Part shown: piece by piece, positions 14,742 to 16,117 of the stretch | Layout of the letters: each line of letters starts with the position of its first letter | Numbering within the stretch: the first letter of the stretch is position 1 | Assembly (NCBI GenBank): GCA_002422765.1 | Contig: DITI01000038.1 | Location: forward strand, 3,999 to 20,115 | Direction of reading: 5' to 3' | From: Candidatus Pacebacteria bacterium UBA6188 | GTDB lineage: Bacteria > Patescibacteriota > Microgenomatia > UBA1400 > PJMF01 | Length of the DNA stretch: 16,117 nt | Program-made: the position numbers and the translations under genes | Notes under the pieces: generated by a model | The model's input: only the letters and a program-made list of their open reading frames with translations | Databases searched by the model: none | Told to the model about the DNA's origin: nothing

Positions 14742-14770
14742 ATCTTACTACAATCAAAACTGACTGTCAT
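14742..14770 (-). promoter_or_regulatory. Promoter of the Ig-repeat protein gene
   Basis: ATGACA (14770-14765, 5 of 6) and TAAGAT (14747-14742, 4 of 6) are separated by 17 bp, just after the tRNA-Thr 3' end. The -10 ends 6 nt before the ATG, so initiation would be leaderless. Confidence 0.45.
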
Positions 14771-14774
14771 CTTG

Positions 14775-14847
14775 AGCCAAAGGTGGGAGTCGAACCCACG
14801 ACCCACGGTTTACGATACCGTTGCTCTACCAACTGAGCTACTTTGGC
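14775..14847 (-). tRNA. tRNA-Thr (anticodon CGT)
   Basis: 73-nt cloverleaf: acceptor GCCAAAG/CTTTGGC, D-arm GCTCAGTTGGTAGAGC, anticodon stem ACGGT/ACCGT with loop ATCGTAA (anticodon CGT, codon ACG), T-arm GTGGG TTCGACT CCCAC, discriminator T. The CCA end is not encoded. No close promoter is visible, so it may be read from upstream through the tRNA-Gly unit. Confidence 0.97.
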
Positions 14848-14866
14848 GACTTGATTCTTAGCTCTG

Positions 14867-15031
14867 GAGCGACCGAAGGGAGTCCACTCTCCGAGTATTA
14901 GGAGGGTGAATCTTGCTTCGCTAGATTTTCACTCTCCGGCAGAACCCTCTCTTCAGTTTTCCTTTCACTCGCTCTTTCAAATAAATACTCATGCTATGCA
15001 TGATTATTTATTTGAGCGACCGAAGGGAGTC
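14867..15031. repeat. tRNA-Gly-associated element with 18-bp direct repeats (copy C)
   Basis: GAGCGACCGAAGGGAGTC at 14867-14884 exactly repeats the 3' end of tRNA-Gly (15014-15031) in the same orientation, 147 bp away. Between them on the minus strand lie a strong hairpin next to the tRNA (14978-15014), then CACTCTCC-type segments that can form alternative hairpins (14885-14938). The 3' tRNA copy starts in the T-loop at the position equivalent to G57. A matching layout follows tRNA-Asp (copy D). This also accounts for the non-coding stretch 14849-15014. Confidence 0.7.
14978..15014. other. Strong AT-rich hairpin next to the tRNA-Gly 3' end
   Basis: CAAATAAATA pairs perfectly with TATTTATTTG. 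After one mismatch, TCATGC pairs with GCATGA around a TAT loop. It begins at the base directly after the tRNA-Gly discriminator. There is no T-run on the minus strand, so it is not a standard terminator. It may act in tRNA 3' processing or as an element end. Confidence 0.6.
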
Positions 15032-15085
15032 GAACCCTCACCTCAAGCTTGGGAAGCTGGCATTCTACCGCTGAACTACGGTCGC
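15015..15085 (-). tRNA. tRNA-Gly (anticodon CCC)
   Basis: 71-nt cloverleaf: acceptor GCGACCG/CGGTCGC, D-arm GTTCAGCGGTAGAAT, anticodon loop TTCCCAA (anticodon CCC, codon GGG), T-arm loop TTCGACT, discriminator T. CCA is not encoded. The 3' third is duplicated 147 bp downstream (14884-14867). Confidence 0.97.
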
Positions 15086-15111
15086 TTGTAATCAATGTGA
15101 CCCAAGCAAAG

Positions 15112-15120
15112 ATTATAACA
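15112..15120 (-). promoter_or_regulatory. Extended -10 promoter of tRNA-Gly
   Basis: TGT directly followed by TATAAT (15120-15112), with no convincing -35. The start would be near 15105, about 20 nt before the mature tRNA. Confidence 0.5.
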
Positions 15121-15165
15121 AACTTAAACCTGATTTTTGAAATTGATAGAGTATGGAGCTTGTAA

Positions 15166-15198
15166 ACGAAAAGAGCCGTCCAATAATAGGCCGGCTCT
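15166..15198 (-). terminator. Rho-independent terminator after the 76-aa gene
   Basis: On the minus strand AGAGCCG (15198-15192) pairs with CGGCTCT (15178-15172), plus two inner C-G pairs, and is followed by TTTCGTTT. It lies 18 bp after the stop at 15216. Confidence 0.75.
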
Positions 15199-15215
15199 AA
15201 TCTTGTTTCTTCATC

Positions 15216-15446
15216 TTAATCTGCGATTGTTTCTCCTCCATCTTCAGGAACTGAGGCAATCCATTCATCAATGACCTTTTCGATATCTTTATCGCCGATA
15301 TTTTGCAAAATCGACGCATCAGCCCCATTTTGTCTGTACCAGAATGCAATTGGACCCTTAACTATAAGATTTTTTACACCCCCTTCCTCAACAACTTCGT
15401 AACCCATCCTTTTATATACTTGTCTATTAGTGCTTGCAGTGTCCAT
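15216..15446 (-). CDS. Small protein of 76 aa, resembles a GNAT C-terminal piece
   Basis: Not firmly recognised. The first half, ASTNRQVYKRMGYEVVEE then GPIAFWYRQ, looks like the last part of a GNAT acetyltransferase (the N..lYeklGFevvee ... GPp.wfmrR pattern). The acetyl-CoA-binding motif A (Q/RxxGxG/A) is absent, so it could not act alone as a standard acetyltransferase. The acidic tail (DKDIEKVIDEW ... EDGGETIAD) is unlike GNAT. The ATG at 15446 directly follows an in-frame TAG and has a strong AGGAG 7 nt upstream; a terminator follows the stop. These signals say it is expressed, as a relic domain or a small protein with its own role. It lies between tRNA-Gly and tRNA-Asp, downstream of a 35-codon ORF and a long hairpin. 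Confidence 0.65.
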   Translation of the reverse strand: MDTASTNRQVYKRMGYEVVEEGGVKNLIVKGPIAFWYRQNGADASILQNIGDKDIEKVIDEWIASVPEDGGETIAD

Positions 15447-15472
15447 CTAATTTCTCCTTTTTGCTCATTTGA

Positions 15473-15530
15473 GCTGAATTTATCAAAGACAACCAAGGTA
15501 GCCCAAGGTTATTCTTTGATTTTATTCAGC
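15473..15530 (-). promoter_or_regulatory. Long leader hairpin upstream of the 76-aa gene
   Basis: Arms of 22 and 24 nt share GCTGAAT, ATCAAAG and AACC blocks around a 12-nt loop containing CTTGGGCTACC. It is directly followed by a small GCTCAAATGAGC palindrome and then the ribosome binding site. No T-run follows, so it is not a terminator. The stop of the upstream small ORF lies in its 5' arm. Confidence 0.6.
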
Positions 15531-15616
15531 CCAAAATTGATTGAAAGATTTTTTCGCAAATTATTAAAGAACAAGTTTTTGTTAAGTAATAGAAAAATAT
15601 TGTGTGCAATACACAT
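15509..15616 (-). CDS. Candidate 35-aa leader ORF
   Basis: ATG preceded by AAGGAAGGT, a strong but close ribosome binding site. The product begins MCIAHNIFLLLNKNLFF and ends in LNKIKE; it is rich in Leu, Asn and Lys, with no known domain. A promoter with a perfect TATAAT lies 24 nt upstream. The TAA falls inside the 5' arm of the leader hairpin, so a ribosome finishing this ORF would disturb the hairpin. It could be a regulatory upstream ORF or a chance ORF in AT-rich DNA. Confidence 0.35.
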   Translation of the reverse strand: MCIAHNIFLLLNKNLFFNNLRKNLSINFGLNKIKE

Positions 15617-15639
15617 ACCTTCCTTTTATTAACTGAATC

Positions 15640-15667
15640 ATTATATATCAAAATGAAACTAAATCAA
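15640..15667 (-). promoter_or_regulatory. Promoter of the small-ORF unit
   Basis: TTGATT (15667-15662) and a perfect TATAAT (15645-15640) with a 16-bp spacer. The start near 15633 lies about 17 nt before the small-ORF ATG. A second TATAAT is present at 15677-15672 without a good -35. Confidence 0.55.
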
Positions 15668-15697
15668 TAAAATTATAGGACTAAGTTTGTAAAAATA

Positions 15698-15856
15698 GAT
15701 CGGATTCACCCTACGGATACTAGGCGGGTGCTTGGCACTCTCCGTCGCAAACCAGTTTCACTACGCTTCGCGGGCTCAACTCAGATTTGAGAGCATCAAG
15801 AACAAAAAAATCTCCTTGCGGAGACTGTTTTGTTCTTGGCGACCCCGATCGGATTC
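15698..15856. repeat. tRNA-Asp-associated element with 10-bp direct repeats (copy D)
   Basis: GATCGGATTC at 15698-15707 repeats part of the tRNA-Asp 3' region (15847-15856) in the same orientation, 149 bp away. The inner end of the copy is again at the T-loop position equivalent to G57. The 24-nt block 15707-15730 matches 14885-14908 of copy C at 18 of 24 positions without gaps, and CACTCTCCG (15736-15744) is identical to 14930-14938. A hairpin adjoins the tRNA, as in copy C. The rest of 15447-15839 holds the small-ORF unit described separately. Confidence 0.6.
15798..15837 (-). terminator. Hairpin and terminator after tRNA-Asp
   Basis: On the minus strand TCTCC (15824-15820) pairs with GGAGA around a GCAA loop and is followed by seven T (15810-15804). 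An outer AAGAACAAAA/TTTTGTTCTT helix encloses it and begins at the last base of the encoded CCA. Confidence 0.75.
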
Positions 15857-15912
15857 GAACCGACGGTCTTCTCCGTGACAGGGAGACATGTTAACCGCTA
15901 CACCACGGGGCC
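15840..15912 (-). tRNA. tRNA-Asp (anticodon GTC)
   Basis: 73-nt cloverleaf: acceptor GGCCCCG/CGGGGTC, D-arm TGTAGCGGTTAACA, anticodon stem TCTCC/GGAGA with loop CTGTCAC (anticodon GTC), T-loop TTCGAAT, discriminator G as expected for Asp. CCA follows in the genome (15839-15837), unlike the other two tRNAs here. Confidence 0.97.
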
Positions 15913-15927
15913 ATTTACAAGAAGGAT

Positions 15928-15956
15928 ATTATAAACAAAAAAGCAGTCCTTGTCAG
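15928..15956 (-). promoter_or_regulatory. Promoter of tRNA-Asp
   Basis: CTGACA (15956-15951, 5 of 6) and a perfect TATAAT (15933-15928) with a 17-bp spacer. The start is expected near 15921, about 9 nt before the tRNA. Confidence 0.8.
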
Positions 15957-15978
15957 CAGTTACTTTAAAATAGCGAAA

Positions 15979-15987
15979 TGCTATAAT
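15979..15987 (+). promoter_or_regulatory. Extended -10 promoter of the LemA-like gene
   Basis: TGC followed by TATAAT, with no convincing -35. The same TGCTATAAT 9-mer precedes the ileS leader. The gene's AAGGA and ATG follow about 40 nt downstream. Confidence 0.55.
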
Positions 15988-16028
15988 AAAAATTCAAAAG
16001 AAATTAACAAGATTAAAAAAGGAAAAAT

Positions 16029-16117
16029 ATGACTACTTTTATTATCATCGCCCTCGCTTTAGCTGTTTTTTACATCATTGGAGTTTTCAACTCTCTCCAA
16101 ACTCTCAAGACTCAAAT
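16029..16117 (+). CDS. LemA-family membrane protein, N-terminal start only
   Basis: 29 codons are visible before the window ends. The ATG has AAGGA about 6 nt upstream. The product starts with a membrane segment of about 18 residues (FIIIALALAVFYIIGVF) followed by NSLQTLKTQ. LemA proteins begin with one N-terminal membrane segment and then a YNxLvxlrn motif, which FNSLQTLKTQ resembles. LemA function is poorly known in general. With so little sequence, another N-terminally anchored protein remains possible. Confidence 0.6.
   Translation, partial: MTTFIIIALALAVFYIIGVFNSLQTLKTQ

Noticed and set aside
14770..14775. A third tRNA-3'-end element after tRNA-Thr
   Set aside because: The sequence after tRNA-Thr is the short promoter region of the Ig-repeat gene; no duplicated tRNA-Thr fragment or CACTCTCC block is present.
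1..16117. Alternative genetic code with UGA as glycine
   Set aside because: ftsA, murG and the ftsQ junction use UGA as a stop at the expected protein ends, and no in-frame UGA was seen in conserved regions.
1..16117. CRISPR array, rRNA genes or a transposase
   Set aside because: No regularly spaced repeats, no rRNA-like sequence and no transposase or integrase motif was seen in any frame.

Overview
This window most likely comes from a Patescibacteria (CPR) genome or a similarly reduced, AT-rich bacterium. The sequence evidence is an eukaryote/archaea-like (type 2) isoleucyl-tRNA synthetase, very compact gene packing, divergent versions of FtsQ, MurG, MraY and MurB, a small Ig-repeat membrane protein, and several genes that start only a few bases after a -10 box. 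UGA is used as a stop (for example at the ends of ftsA and murG), so the UGA=Gly code of Gracilibacteria/SR1 is not supported. No lower rank can be fixed from the sequence alone.

Positions 1-11556 (all minus strand) are a rearranged division and cell wall cluster. In transcription order: lepB (signal peptidase I), murB, a repeat-rich 177-bp gap, murA, mraY, ftsW, murG, an ftsQ-like gene, ftsA, ftsZ, then a T-box leader and ileS, which runs off the left edge. MurA and MurB make UDP-MurNAc, MraY and MurG make lipid I and lipid II, FtsW polymerises lipid II, and FtsQ/FtsA/FtsZ form the divisome. The ligases murC/D/E/F are not in the window. Separate promoters are visible for ftsA, ftsZ and ileS.

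Positions 11557-13974 (plus strand) hold a two-gene surface polysaccharide unit: a Wzx-type flippase and a WaaL/Wzy-type O-antigen ligase/polymerase. It is divergent from lepB across a perfect 11-bp palindrome. An Ig-like repeat membrane protein (13971-14735, minus) meets it tail to tail with overlapping stop codons.

Positions 14736-16117 are a tRNA-rich region: tRNA-Thr(CGT), tRNA-Gly(CCC) and tRNA-Asp(GTC), all minus; a small transcription unit (35-codon ORF, long hairpin, 76-aa protein, terminator); and the start of a LemA-like gene on the plus strand.

The most interesting signals are: (1) a T-box leader for ileS with an apparently ultrashort Stem I that has ATC in its terminal loop and a transcription terminator; (2) two related elements of about 148 bp, one after tRNA-Gly and one after tRNA-Asp, each ending in a copy of that tRNA's 3' part that begins at the same T-loop position; (3) a diverged repeat of about 95 bp present both in the ileS leader and in the murB-murA gap, where it sits inside a 23-bp inverted repeat; and (4) replaced active-site residues in MurA (Cys to Asp), MurB (Arg to Glu) and MraY (HHH motif).
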